Positions 1 to 12,118 of a DNA stretch of 64,000 bases are shown here, piece by piece (within the stretch, counting starts at the first letter, position 1; each line of letters starts with the position of its first letter). The stretch lies in contig CM056389.1 of NCBI GenBank assembly GCA_029718625.1, positions 12,880,992-12,944,991 of the forward strand, written 5' to 3'. The stretch comes from Synaphobranchus kaupii (taxonomy: Eukaryota; Chordata; Actinopteri; Anguilliformes; Synaphobranchidae). The notes under the pieces were generated by a model. The model searched no databases. It was not told the origin of the DNA and worked only from the letters and a program-made list of their open reading frames with translations. A program made the position numbers and the translations under genes.

Positions 1-810
1 AGCAACTCGCCACCAGCTAACGTTAGCCGATTTGAACTTGACGGCGTTTGATTCTGTGGAATCAAACTTTGAATCAAGTACATGCCAACTTTACTTACTC
101 CAAACACCTTGAAGCTTGTTGGCTAGCTAGCAGAATACTGATAATACACCAGCTCAGCTTGGCTTTATTGGCCTACGTAGCCATCTTAGCCAGTTAACTA
201 AACTGCATTTTTATGTCATTGAATGTGTTACTTGCGCATATCAAATCTTCTGAGAGGGAAAGGATCACGCCCCTAGTTACAATACACGTTACTATGGTTA
301 CAGACATTATTCACGGCTATCATGAGATCAGGAAGTGGAGTGATTCCGGTTCCCATAGATACGCATTCTACTCCGCTCAGCTGCAATGTGTACCCTGTGT
401 ACTGTATATCACTGTATTCCCTCTCGTTACTCCTAACAATGTGGCCTATATAAGCCATTCATTTATATGGGGCTGCGCGGAAGCCCCTCCCATCTCTGAA
501 AGAAGCAAAAACTCCTCCCACCGTGACCTCCTCTTTGTAGAGTAGCCATTCCCCTTTCCGGTGTAGAAGCCCCTCCCTCTTCTGAAACCTCGCCCCTCCT
601 CCCATTATAAGCCTCCTGAAAAAGTCTCCTATTTCCCCATAGCCAAGCCTCCTGTGTTTAGCTACTGCCCCACCCTGCTGTAGATACTTATAGCTTGAGC
701 AGTGTCTCCCTCTTGTAGTCCTGCGAGTGAGATTGCCACAATGTTCCGGAAATGTTGTGAGAATGTTAGAAACCTCCCCTGCCCGCAGTTTCTTAACACC
801 GTGTTTGTCA

Positions 811-851
<41 letters not shown>

Positions 852-1345
852 GCAGTAGTCTCAGGTTACTCTCTCCCCAGTAGATGCTTCTTAATCACAG
901 AAGGACACTGATTGTGTGTCTGATGCTGAGCCAAGGATTTACCCTTTGAATAATCAAATCACATAAAGAATTACATTTTCCAGCTATTTTCCAGTTGTTT
1001 GCCTCATGCATGAGAGAGAGACAGAGGGAGGGAGAGACGGAGAGAGCTAACGAGATGCACAGCGAGAGACTGAGAGCAAGCGAGAGAGAGAAAGACAGAG
1101 AGAGAGACTGAGAGAAGGAGGGAGGGAGAGGGAGAGAGAGGGAGGGAGACTTATCGTCTGAATGTGTCGTCCCTGTAGTTTTAGGATAAAAGATTGACTC
1201 GGGCTGCTTTGAATGTCCGTCTGTCATGTTAACCCCCTTTATTATCCAGCTGTACTGACCCTCCCGTACTTTTCTATCTGTCCGTCCCTCGCCTTCACCC
1301 CTCCCTCCATCCCTCTCTCCCTCCATCCCTCTCTCCCTCCATTAG
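1..1345 (+). other. nectin3: nectin3 intron upstream of the alpha terminal exon
   Basis: No exon is visible here; the Ig-domain exons of the gene must lie before the window. The stretch holds a (GT)n microsatellite at about 813-847, a purine-rich GAGA tract at about 1011-1148, and a long C/T tract at about 1258-1342. The C/T tract ends in CATTAG and serves as the polypyrimidine tract and acceptor of the next exon. The short open frames at 213-545 and 895-1326 have biased composition and no recognisable domain. Confidence 0.7.
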
Positions 1346-2025
1346 AGCCTCCCTCCACCACCACCGCGCCCCCCACCACCCCCGTGCCCGTCCAGACCAC
1401 CGCTGCGCCCGCCGCCGCCGCCACCACCCCCCCCACCAAGCGCCGCGCCCACTTCACCTCCCCGACCCTGGCGCCCCTCCCCGTGGGCAACCTGGGCACC
1501 ATCGTGGGCGGGGCAGTGGGCGGGGCCCTCTTCCTGCTGCTGCTGCTGGTTCTGGGCGGGGCCTGTTACAGGAAGCAGCGGCAGACGTTCCGGGGCGACT
1601 ACTACACCAAGCAGTACGTGGGGCCGTCCGACATGCAGAAGGAGCCCCAGCCACCGGGGGGCGCTCCCCAGCGCCCCTACGAGCTCCAGGAGGTGACCAA
1701 GGGCGACCAGGACCTCAAACCCAAACCCGCCGACGCCGTCATCCAGCCCGACAAGGACAGGGAGGAGTGGGGCGAGACGCGGCGCTCCCAACGGGATGGC
1801 GGTTATTACCACGGCAACCACAACCACAATCACCACCACCACCACCAGAGCCCCCACCACCACCACAGCCCCCATCACACCTCCAGGGGTCCGCCAATGT
1901 ACAACAACCACCACGCCCCCTACCTCCCGCCCACTGACGACTGTTGCTATGACAACAGCCCCGACAGCGACTTGGTGTCCCACGTGGACGGCTCTGTGAT
2001 CTCTCGCCGGGAGTGGTACGTCTAG
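1346..2025 (+). CDS. nectin3: Nectin-3, alternative last coding exon (alpha type): stalk, membrane segment, EWYV tail
   Basis: Nectins are Ig-superfamily cell adhesion receptors of adherens junctions that bind afadin through a C-terminal PDZ ligand. The exon follows a C/T tract and CATTAG acceptor and starts in phase 1, usual for Ig-type genes. It codes for about 226 residues. Residues 1-50 are a Pro/Thr/Ala-rich stalk. Residues about 51-75 are a membrane segment beginning [18 protein letters not shown]. Then come a basic YRKQRQ stop-transfer and [11 protein letters not shown] followed by GPSDMQKE, which I recognise from the nectin-3 alpha tail. The C-terminus is [18 protein letters not shown], then TAG at 2023-2025. 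The D-G-S-x-I-S spacing before EWYV is nectin-like, and this wording fits nectin-3 better than nectin-1 (from memory; no alignment run). A His-rich stretch lies at 1810-1879. Whether this is the a or b teleost paralogue cannot be told. Reading into 1213-1345 is intron. Confidence 0.88.
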
Positions 2026-2404
2026 GACGAAAAGACCCCGGGAACCTACCACAGAAGAAGAGAAAAAATATATGAAAATTATATGGTTATTAAAAACGGA
2101 GGAGATAGATTAATTACTCAAGAGGTGAATCGCCAAAAGAAGATGGGAAAAAAACAAAAAGCCGTTTTATTTTCTGTCACTTTTCACACTTGTGTTTTCA
2201 CTAAACATTGGAGAGGGGCTCGTATTTAATGAACTCGAGCGGCGATTTCGCCTTTTCCCTCCCGGGAACGCCAACAGGGATTCCAGACGGCCTCTCACAG
2301 CACGAGGGACTGCACAGTACACTACTTCGGCGGGAAAAAGATTTGCGAGACTGCAATTACTGTGTGGTGTTGTGGTGATTTCACTTTGCCAGGGACGGTA
2401 ATAA

Positions 2405-2722
<318 letters not shown>

Positions 2723-2974
2723 GATGCCTGTAGAGAGATATGTTATTTGTCTCCACACACTTGTCCTGGCTGGGCTGTCTTATCTGGTGTTTCGCAGTCT
2801 CCCACATTTACTATTTTTAACCTGGAGATTCTCACAGTTAGGTGTTGCAATAAGTGCGCGTTTCTCAACGGCGCAGTCGACGGGACACTCGTTTTGTGTT
2901 TACTGATTTATCAAATTATTAAAATGATTATTATTATTAGTAGTAGCACTAAACAATGAATTGCTTACTAAGTC

Positions 2975-3172
2975 GAGTTTTGTTACCGTTGATATAGCGC
3001 CCGCCAGCGTTCCGTGGCTTGAGGCGCGCGGTTCAAGCCTCGCCAGGAAACTCACTCCTGTGTAGACACTGGTTTTGCTCGTAAAATCCAGAGAGTCATG
3101 TGACCTAGTCTCTCCCAGGGATAATAAACTGGACGGTAAAAAAAAACAAAAACAAAAAGACAAAAAAAAAAC
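2975..3172 (+). mobile_element. SINE-like element with tRNA-type B box and A-rich tail
   Basis: GGTTCAAGCCT near 3030-3041 matches the polymerase III B box (GGTTCRANNCC). It is preceded by GC-rich sequence where a tRNA-like head would lie. An unrelated body follows, and the element ends with GGATAATAAACTGGACGG and an A-rich run (about 3138-3172). The A box is not clear, so the 5' limit is a guess. Confidence 0.45.
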
Positions 3173-3780
3173 AATTGTGATGTCACAACCAATAGAACAA
3201 CGGGTGACGGTGCTGGATACTTTTTGGTGATTTCCCACAAGAGATCATTATCCCTGGTCTGCCCTGTCTCCTGTGGAGATCACACTAGCTCCCCCTGCAG
3301 GCAGTGAGATGAACAGCAGCCCCCTCTGTGCCAACACTGCTCTCCCGAAGGAAGTGACATCACAACGGAGAGGGAGAAAGATGGGGAGAAGCGGAGATTT
3401 CGCGTGAGATGGCAAATCCCTGCGTATTGGTGCCAAAGGCTCACACTTCTCACTGAAGTATTGACCTTTTTTTCTTCTTTTTTTTAATGATTATTTCTTG
3501 GAGGACACTGAAAATATCACGAGCCTGCTGTTTCGTCAGCGTTTGCGTGATGACTCATTCTCACCTTCCGTGATTGGTTTAGTCGAGTGTCCCACCTCTT
3601 CCATGAGGTTTTACAGCCCCACTCCTCTGGCTCATTGCCTCTGTAGTTTAACTAGTTCTGCAATTAACTTGGAGTGCTATATTCCCTGGTTAATCAGGGA
3701 AAATACTGATCTAGTTGTCTCCAACTTCAGACCATAAATGTGCGGGACAGAGGCAGCGGAGTTGGCTTTGTCATGAACAT

Positions 3781-3821
3781 TCACACACACACACTCATGC
3801 AGGCACATGCAACTAACACTC

Positions 3822-3853
<32 letters not shown>

Positions 3854-3876
3854 GCGCGTACCCCCCCCCCCCCCCT

Positions 3877-3922
<46 letters not shown>
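3781..3922 (+). repeat. (CA)n microsatellite interrupted by a C run
   Basis: CA repeats flank a run of about 16 C at 3859-3875. It lies in the likely alpha 3' UTR. Confidence 0.95.
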
Positions 3923-3923
<1 letters not shown>

Positions 3924-4269
3924 CGAGAGCTGTTTCATTCTGTCAGCTGGTGGCAAGACAGTATATTCACCAAAAAGGCCAAATAATTTTGGGTTTGAAA
4001 ATCAGTAATACCTGATGAATCAGGTACGATATCCCTAAGCGCTGCGGTAGAGGTTAGCGTGGTGGTGCTGCAGGGGAAAGGTGGTGCTGCAGGGGAAAGG
4101 ATAATGGTTTGGCAGGGTGAGGGTTAGCCTTACCTGCTCGTTTAGGCTGTGTTTGGTGGGATAGGGGGTGTGAGGGAGGGGTTGGGGTTTAGAAGTCCTA
4201 ACGCTGAATTCTGGGGGTTTTTATGGCTCCAGGGACTCGACTGACATTTTAATTATGCCTCCATTTCAG

Positions 4270-4421
4270 CCCCCCCCCCCCCCTCTCTCTCTCTCTCCCC
4301 CTCTCCCTCCCTCTCTCTCTCGCATGCAGGCAAGCACAAAATGTCTCTCTCTCTCTTACACTCACACACGGACACACACCTGTGCGCACGCATGTACACA
4401 GTCTCTCGGACACACCCACAG

Positions 4422-4460
<39 letters not shown>
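4270..4460 (+). repeat. C run, CT tract and (CA)n cluster
   Basis: A C run at about 4270-4283 is followed by CT-rich sequence to 4325, then CA-rich words and a pure (CA)n at about 4428-4460. Simple sequence only. Confidence 0.9.
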
Positions 4461-4464
<4 letters not shown>

Positions 4465-4556
4465 CTCACACACAGATATATGTACACACAGTGTCACACA
4501 TCTGCTGGGTGTGGTATGCTGGTGTTCTGACCCTCGGCCCTCGCTGAGACCGAGCT

Positions 4557-4742
4557 GGGGTGGGGAACCTTATCCGAAAAGGGCTGTTGTGTGTGCAGGT
4601 TTTTGTTTTAGCTCAGCACTAAGACACTTGATACTACTTATCATGGTCTTGGTTGAAAACCATAATTAGTTAATTAGTTGTGCTACTTAAAACAAAAAAC
4701 CTGCGCCCACACCGGCCCTTTTCAGATGCGGTTCCCCACCCC
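4557..4742. mobile_element. Palindromic interspersed repeat (family A) with long inverted arms
   Basis: The left arm starts GGGGTGGGGAACC and contains AAAAGGGC and GCAGGTTTTTGTTTTA. The right arm (about 4685-4742) is its inverse, ending GGTTCCCCACCCC, with TAACTAATTA-type sequence between. Related sequence occurs near 10978-11170, 19853-20395, 26140-26765, 39205-39290 and 40215-40330, so it is a dispersed family. It resembles common non-autonomous teleost DNA repeats; the superfamily was not determined. Confidence 0.6.
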
Positions 4743-5099
4743 TTGCTTTAAGGTGCAAGATCACAAATATATGATTCGAATGTTCTAGAACTGAACATTC
4801 TAATGCTGATGATGCAACAATCACTGCTGGTAATCGACACCGATAAGAGTTCTAGAACACTGACTTAGAATTTTGAAAAAAAAACATTCCAAAAAAACCT
4901 ACTCTTCAAAGGGTTAATTTGGGTTCCCCCCTCTGTGATGTCACTCAGCTCTTATCCTAATGGCTGGGGTCCAGATGGAGTCACTGTTGCCAGCATCACA
5001 GAAAACCTTGCAGTTGCACCTGGTCACACATCCACTAGAGAGAAACATCAGGAGGGCTGAGGTCACGCCCGTCACACACAGACTCCTCCCCCTTCACAC

Positions 5100-5325
5100 T
5101 GCTAGGCCTCGATCAAACCTCACCCTCCCCACCTGCTGGGCCTCGATCAAACCTCACCCTCCCCACCTGCTGGGCCTCGATCAAACCTCTTACACTTCTC
5201 TGATGGGCATTGACCAATCCTCATCTGCTTACCTTCTGGGCATTGAACAAATCTAATTTTCTTACCTGCTGGGCATGGATCAAATCTCATGCTTGTGCCT
5301 GCAGGGCTGTGATTAAGGCCCTTGA
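5100..5325 (+). repeat. 34-bp minisatellite, about 6 diverged copies
   Basis: Units contain CTGCTGGGCCTCGATCAAAC. The first three copies are nearly identical and later copies diverge (CTGGGCATTGAACAAATC and similar). The open frames on both strands here are a by-product. Confidence 0.85.
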
Positions 5326-5784
5326 CTGAGATGTCCTTCGGCATTCCGGTCTGTTTTTGTCCTGTACACATGAGCATACTTTAGTTTGGTTTACATTTGA
5401 TTTGCCTTTTTTTTCTGGTACTTTTTAAGTTGTAGAGCGATTGTATTGTTTTTGCTGTGTGTCATTTCTTCATCGTCGTCTGTGTGGCTCTTATTCCTGG
5501 CTATTTATGGACGTATGTGTGAGAGTCTTCATCTGTAGACTGTACAGCTGTCAGAGTACCAATGTGAACGGGCTGTCACTGGGACTCTGGTTTGAGCTGG
5601 TGTCCCTGTTATCTCCCAGGCACAGGACTGGCTCTGCAGTCAGAGATGGAATCTGTCAGTCTGTCTCATATCTGTCTCAAATCTGTCAGTCTGTCGCATC
5701 TGTCTCACATCTGTGAGTCTGTTTCGTCCCTGTTTCATGGTTCTGTACATTATATTATTTTTGTGCTTTCATCAGTGAATGGAG

Positions 5785-5790
5785 AATAAA
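5785..5790 (+). promoter_or_regulatory. nectin3: Candidate poly(A) signal AATAAA, alpha 3' UTR
   Basis: AATAAA sits in GGAGAATAAACCC, 3.76 kb after the alpha stop codon. A T/G-rich stretch (ATTTTTGTGCTTTC) precedes it. Plausible but not proven. Confidence 0.4.
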
Positions 5791-6899
5791 CCCTTACATT
5801 GCAGGCAGGCTATTTTGGATGGCCGCTAAGGGAACGGTGAAAATACTGTAAAATGTTTAATTTCAGATGTGTACTGTACAGACTAATTAATAGATCTACA
5901 AAAAAAAAAGATAAAAAAAAAAGAAATGGTAATTATATTTAAAAAAAAAAGAAAAAAACTTTATTTTCAATCTTAAGTATCACAGCACTATCAGTGGTGT
6001 GAGATTGGTGCCTTACCACGGAGAAAAAAGAAAAGAAAGTGTATTTTCATTATTAGTCGCGCTTAGCTAATCTTAGACCAGGAAACGTTGACACCACTGT
6101 TGACTGGAGAGTGAGGCTTTGTGAACCTCATTATGGGCAGAGTTGCATTGACCTGGAGAATCACTTGCATAGTTTGAATCACTCCGAAAGGGTTTTACTG
6201 TCCATTTGGAGAGGGGGGGGGGGGGCAAATCTGTGAATAGCCAAATGTTCATGGTAACTCCGCCCATTTCTCGTCTCAGGAAGGCTCACTCTGCCGTCAA
6301 TCTTATTTGACCCTCATCCTTTATGATGTCACAGACAAAGGGGCAGCCTTTTTTTTGGCCACTTGTTTCAGTCCCTTGTTTTTGTGTTCTCTCAAACGCG
6401 TGTAGTCTGAGAAGGAACGATAGCGCCGCCAATTTTTTTATTTCAGACGTGGACACTAGTAAACAACGAAGTTACAAAGTACCTGCAAATGTAAATTAGT
6501 TGTCACTGGAGCTGGTCAGTGCTTTTCTGTAAAGGGGGAGGAAGTAAAAGAGGTGAAGTAAGTTATATTTGTCTGTATATATGCTGGCTAAGTTTTCTTT
6601 CGTACTCTTAATTTACTGTTGTTTTGTACAAAAGCCTGGTGAAGTTGACAATGGTGTTGAAACCACCGGTCTCTCGCTCGCTGTGCTGAAAAGGTTTGTT
6701 TTTTTGGTTTGTTTCTGAGTGAATTCTCCAGAGAAACTTCATTTGTTCATGTTCTTGTGTACATAAGAGATATTGTAATGTAAAATGTACAAACATTGAT
6801 TTACTGCAAAAAAACGACTTTTTGCAGTTTTTGATTTACAGCAACAAAAGGATTGAATTAATTTTTTTTTTGTATTTTTTTTAGATCCTTTTTGATTGG

Positions 6900-6905
6900 A
6901 ATAAA
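6900..6905 (+). promoter_or_regulatory. nectin3: Candidate poly(A) signal AATAAA with downstream T-rich element
   Basis: AATAAA in TTGGAATAAAGCACC is followed within 25 bases by CTGTTTTTTTTCTG, the usual arrangement of signal and downstream element. It is an alternative, longer end for the alpha transcript. Confidence 0.4.
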
Positions 6906-7059
6906 GCACCTTTTTCTGCTAACTGTTTTTTTTCTGAATTTCATTTCCAGGTAATTTCTTGGTCGGAAATTGCAGGAAGTTAAGTTGTTTTACTAAATGT
7001 GTAAATTCTCAATATACTGCGAAACACTGCAGGTTCCTGTAGATCTGTGTCTTTTCCTC

Positions 7060-7345
7060 GCTCTCCATCTCCCTCCCTCTCATCTCTCTTCCTCTCTCTG
7101 TCTTTCTCCCTCCCCCCTTCCTTCTTTCTCCCTCCCTCTCATCTCTCTCTCTCCCTCACTCATCTCTCTTCCTCTCTCTGTCTTTCTCCCTCCCTCTCAT
7201 CTCTCTCTCTCCCTCACTCATCTCTCTTCCTCTCTCTGTCTTTCTCCCTCCCTCTCATCTCTCTCTCTCCCTCACTCATCTCTCTTCCTCTCTCCGTCTT
7301 TCTCCCTCCCTCTCATCTCTCACTTTCTCCCTCTTTCCTGCCTCT
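7060..7345 (+). repeat. CT-rich 56-bp minisatellite, about 4 copies
   Basis: Pyrimidine-only sequence with a repeated word CCCTCACTCATCTCTCTTCC about every 56 bases. The Ser/Leu/Pro-rich open frames are artefacts. Confidence 0.9.
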
Positions 7346-7430
7346 CATAACACACTTGCTTGCACACAGACTGAAAAACACGCACACACAGAAACGGTCA
7401 CGCACGTACATACACACACACACACAGGCC

Positions 7431-7975
7431 CCTCCCCTCTGTCTGTCTGTAGTGACTTTGTGGGGACGCCTCCTCTCTCCCCTCTGTGTGTCTGTAGTGA
7501 CTTTGTGGGGACGCCTCCTCTCTCCCCTCTGTGTGTCTGTAGTAACTTTGTGGGGACGCCTCCTCTCTCCCCTCTGTGTCTGTAGTGACTTTGTGGGGAC
7601 GCCTCCTCTCTCCCCTCTGTGTGTCTGTAGTAACTTTGTGAGGACGCCTCCTCTCTCTCCTCTGTGTGTCTGTAGTGACTTTGTGGGGACGCCTCCTCTC
7701 TCTCTGTGTGTCTGTAGTGAACTTGTGGGGACGCCTCCTCTCTCCCCTCTGTGTGTCTGTAGTGACTTTGTGGGGACGCCTCCTCTCTCTCCCCTCTGTG
7801 TGTCTGTAGTGACTTTGTGGGGACGCCTCCTCTCTCCCCTCTGTGTGTCTGTAGTGACTTTGTGGGGACGCCTCCTCTCTCCCCTCTGTGTGTCTGTAGT
7901 GACTTTGTGGGGACGCCTCCTCTCTCCCCTCTGTGTGTCTGTAGTGACTTTGTTGGGACACCTCCTCCCTCTCCC
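7431..7975 (+). repeat. 45-bp minisatellite, about 12 copies
   Basis: Each unit has TAGTGACTTTGTGGGGACGC followed by CTCCTCTCTCCCCTCTGTG. The period is a multiple of three with no stops, so 187-335 residue frames appear on both strands. They start inside the repeat and have no other domain. Confidence 0.95.
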
Positions 7976-8639
7976 CTGTGTGTGTGTAGCCTGTTCTCTG
8001 TTCACATCTCTGGGGACTCGCTGTATGACATCATCCTCCCACGCTGTGATCTAGAGCCTGGCAGTGCTGCTGTGGGGGCCCCCCTGAGAGCGGGAACTGC
8101 TGATCTGGGATCAGTTTCCCCTGCTCATATCCTAACCTTATCCATTATGAGCCAAAAGGGCCGGACTGATCGTGGGTCAGCACTTCTGCTCCGAGATGCT
8201 CCGTGAATTCAGGGCCCATGGTTTTATCCGTGTTGTGTTCCCTTGCTTCAGGTCTCTCTTTGTGAATGGTTCCACCCCATTGTACAGACCCTGTGCCCCC
8301 CTAATCCCCCCCCGTCAACCCAGACCTCAGGCCTCTCGCACGCTCACAATGCCGTCAGCGGTGTTTCCATGGCAACAGCCTCCTCCGGGGCCCGGCGACA
8401 ATGGCTGGTTCCCTCGACGATGCCGTCCAATACCTGAGCTTCTTTTCTCTCTCAGCGAGAGAGGGAGAGAGAGAGAGGGAGGTGAAAGAAGAGGGGGGAG
8501 AGCAATGGGGAGAGTGGGAGAGATGTTGAAGGATGGTGTAGAGGGAGGAGGTGTGGAAAGAGCAGCATCAGAAAGCACAAGGTCAGAGATGCGGCTGGAG
8601 GGCAGTGAAAGGGGAGGGGTCAGGGAGCCGCGCTTTGAG

Positions 8640-10030
8640 CTTTTCATCAGTATAACACTAACAGTTCTATAGTGTAACACCATTACCGTTCTGTCTGTCA
8701 TCAGTATAACACTAACAGTTCTATAGTGTAACACCATTACCGTTCTGTCTGTCATCAGTGTAACACTAACAGTTCTATAGTGTAACACCATTACCGTTCT
8801 GACATCAGTGTAACACTAACAGTTCTATAGTGTAACACCATTACCGTTCTGACATCAGTGTAACACTAACAGTTCTATAGTGTAACACCATTACCGTTCT
8901 GACATCAGTGTAACACTAACAGTTCTATAGTGTAACACCATTACCGTTCTGTCATCAGTGTAACACTAACAGTTCTATAGTGCAACACCATTACCGGTCT
9001 GTCATCAGTGTAACACTAACAGTTCTATAGTGTAACACCATTACCGTTCTGTCATCAGTGTAACACTAACAGTTCTATAGTGTAACACCATTACCGTTCT
9101 GACATCAGTATAACACTAACAGTTCTATAGTGCAACACCATTACCGTTCTGTCATCAGTGTAACACTAACAGTTCTATAGTGTAACACCATTACCGTTCT
9201 GACATCAGTGTAACACTAACAGTTCTATAGTGTAACACCATTACCGTTCTGTCATCAGTGTAACACTAACAGTTCTATAGTGCAACACCATTACCGTTCT
9301 GTCATCAGTGTAACACTAACAGTTCTATAGTGTAACACCATTACCGTTCTGACATCAGTGTAACACTAACAGTTCTATAGTGCAACACCATTACCGTTCT
9401 GTCATCAGTGTAACACTAACAGTTCTATAGTGTAACACCATTACCGTTCTGACATCAGTATAACACTAACAGTTCTATAGTGCAACACCATTACCGTTCT
9501 GTCATCAGTGTAACACTAACAGTTCTATAGTGCAACACCATTACCGTTCTGTCATCAGTGTAACACTAACAGTTCTATAGTGTAACACCATTACCGTTCT
9601 GACATCAGTATAACACTAACAGTTCTATAGTGCAACACCATTACCGTTCTGTTTGTCATCAGTGTAATGCGAACAGTTCTATAGTGCAACACCATTACCG
9701 TTCTGTTTGTCATCAGTGTAATGCGAACAGTTCTATAGTGCAACACCATCACCGTTCTGACATCAGTATAACACTAACAGTTCTATCGTGTAACACCATT
9801 ACCGTTCTGTCATCAGTGTAACACTAACAGTTCTATAGTGTAACACCATTACCGTTCTGTCTGTCATCAGTGTAACACTAACAGTTCTATAGTGTTACAT
9901 CATCATTACCGTTCTGTTTGTCATCAGTGTAACACTAACAGTTCTATGTGCAACACCATTACCGTTCTGACATCGGTGTAACACTAACAGTTCTATAGTG
10001 TCACACCATTACCGTTCTATCTGTCATTAG
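8640..10030 (+). repeat. 50-bp minisatellite, about 28 copies
   Basis: The unit has AACACTAACAGTTCTATAGT and ACACCATTACCGTTCTG, with GACATCAG / GTCATCAG variants alternating along the array. TAGTGTAACAC and its near-inverse GTGTAACACTA give each unit an imperfect hairpin. Degenerate copies continue to about 10160, where a transposon-like element begins. Confidence 0.95.
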
Positions 10031-10163
10031 TGTAACACTGGTCCGTAACAGTTCTATCCATAATCTGTAAAGCCCTAACAGTTATGTAGTGTAACACCAT
10101 TACCGTTCTATCTGTCATTAGTGCAACACTGGTCCGTAACAGTTCTATCCATCATGAGTGTAA

Positions 10164-10679
10164 GGCCGCTCTTTTATTTGGCTTGAAAAACACGATTTGC
10201 ACTACCTATCTCGATTTTGTGAAGCCTACTCTGAAAAGGGCATTGGAGGCATCTTTTGTGCTGTTGCTAGGCAGCCGAAATCCGCGCCTGTCAATCACTT
10301 AGCTAATGCCATTAACAACATGAGTTAGCTAATTTTTACCTGAAAGTTTGTGTCGTTATTTGTCTTTAAAAAGCCATGGTATTCATGAAATCATATAAAT
10401 CCGGCTGGGCTGAAACAGTCAATTTCTCCTCAATCATCTTTGTTTACAACGGAAACCTAACGGCAGAATCAAGACCCGCCTTTACTTTTGTGCAATTGGA
10501 CAGAGGAGACGGGTGCTTGTTTTCTCGGAGCGCATCAAGATAAGATAATTTCAGCTCTTGTGTGCACTGAGTGTTTTTCTAAAACCAGGGAGGCGCCTGG
10601 TGTGCCAAAGCAGCGTATAAAACGCTTCAAACTCATTCAGAATAAGGGGGGAAAAAGCGTGTCTGGTGTGATCGCAGCC
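10164..10679. mobile_element. PIF/Harbinger-like non-autonomous element
   Basis: The 516-bp segment is flanked by TAA on both sides (10161-10163 and 10680-10682), fitting the TWA target duplication of PIF/Harbinger elements. Its ends are short inverted GGCCGC and GCAGCC. It interrupts the degenerate edge of the 50-bp minisatellite, since CTATCCATCAT occurs on both sides. The inner 64-residue open frame (10488-10682) has no transposase feature. The inverted repeats are short and imperfect, hence moderate confidence. Confidence 0.5.
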
Positions 10680-10689
10680 TAACACCTCT

Positions 10690-12045
10690 ATCCATCATCA
10701 GTGTGTCACTCTTGCTTTTCTACCTGCTGTCAGTGTATTAACCCCATTGCCTGTGGCATGCTAAAACCTCACATCTTCAAAAAAAAACTAAAAACATTCT
10801 CAGGAACAGAGTAAAGTTCAGGCCCCCTGGGATTCAATAAAATATCTCCTTTTTACATCCCGTTTACTGTCCCGGGTTACCTGGGCCTGTCACCGACAGA
10901 CCTGTCGAGATGCCTTCTTTTATTTTATGAAATATTAAATGTTAAAATTTAGATTTAGGTTCCCTCTAAAGCGGGCGATTCCCACCCTGGAGGGCCACAG
11001 AGTTGGCTGGGTTTTCGTTTTCGCCTATAAATGAGTGACAGATTTGGCCACTGGAGACCCGGTGAGGTGTGTTACCTGTGTAATTAAGTGTCTAAATTGA
11101 CCAATTAAGTGCAGAGTGACGAGGAAGACCCAGCCGAGCCTGCAGGGCTTCAGAGCCATGGCTGGAAGAGAGGCTTCTACAGGAGAGTGGGTTTTGTGGG
11201 GTCTACAATAGGGCCCTTGTGTTCCCCTCTTAGCCTGTGTCACACGGCCCCGCCCCGCCCCTCTCCCGGTCTCCGTTTACCTGTGGAGCGTCCCCAGTGA
11301 GCTCTGTTGCCTGCCAAAGTGTAGGTTCGCTGTCCCCCTCTATCTTAGATTAGGCATAGAGAGGGAAACCGGACCCCTCTAATCACCCCTGAAGTGGGGC
11401 GATCCTTCGCCTCTGACTGCAGCCCCCCCTTCCCCGTCAGCACTTCAGCGGGGGCGTGTCTAATCCGTCACACCTCACCGCTCACCTGTACCTGTCCTGT
11501 AACCCCCTAATCCATCAAAGTGAGAGCCCCCATCTTTACACACGGGGTAAACAACACCACTATCCCTCTCTCTCTATCCCCCTCTCTCCCTCTCTCTCCC
11601 TCTCTGTACCTCTGCCTGTTATTCTCGCTCTCTCTCTCTCTCTCTATTGTTCTTTCTCATTTTTGTCTCATTTTCTCAGTCTCATTTTTCATTCCTCTCT
11701 CTCATTGCCTTTATCCCTCTCTCTCTATCTCCCTCTCTCTGTCTCCCTCTGTCTCCATCATTCAACCCTCCCTCTCTCGGGGGGGGTTGACGGAGACGAG
11801 GCCTGAAAAGCCCCCATTGAACCCCCCCCCCCCCCCCCCCAACCTTCGATGTGACGCCGGGCGAACAAAATAGCCTCAGGCATTATGGCCGCCAATTAAC
11901 CAGGGCGGTCAGAGCGCCAAGGGAGAGAGAATATCAAAGACCAGCCAATCATCTGACCCCAAACGCCTTGGTGCTAAAAGCGCCAGAAATTGTGGAAGAT
12001 GAAAGTGGGTGGGGTCCGGGGGAGGGAGAGTTATTACAGGCCTGT
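10690..12045. other. nectin3: nectin3 intron, no gene seen
   Basis: The stretch holds an imperfect palindromic family A copy at about 10978-11170, CT-rich simple sequence at 11560-11790 and a C run at about 11822-11840. No exon with splice sites and recognisable protein was found. Confidence 0.6.
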
Positions 12046-12047
12046 TA

Positions 12048-12118
12048 TCCTGTGAGTGAGAGAGTGAGAGAGTGAGAGAGTGAGAGAGTGAGAGAGTGAG
12101 AGAGTGAGAGAGAGTGTG
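12048..12118 (+). repeat. (GTGAGAGA)n short tandem repeat
   Basis: About 8 copies of GAGTGAGA-type octamers. Confidence 0.9.

Noticed and set aside
1342..2052. Minus-strand 236-residue frame opposite the nectin exon
   Set aside because: GC-rich shadow of the real exon; Val/Gly-rich with no domain.
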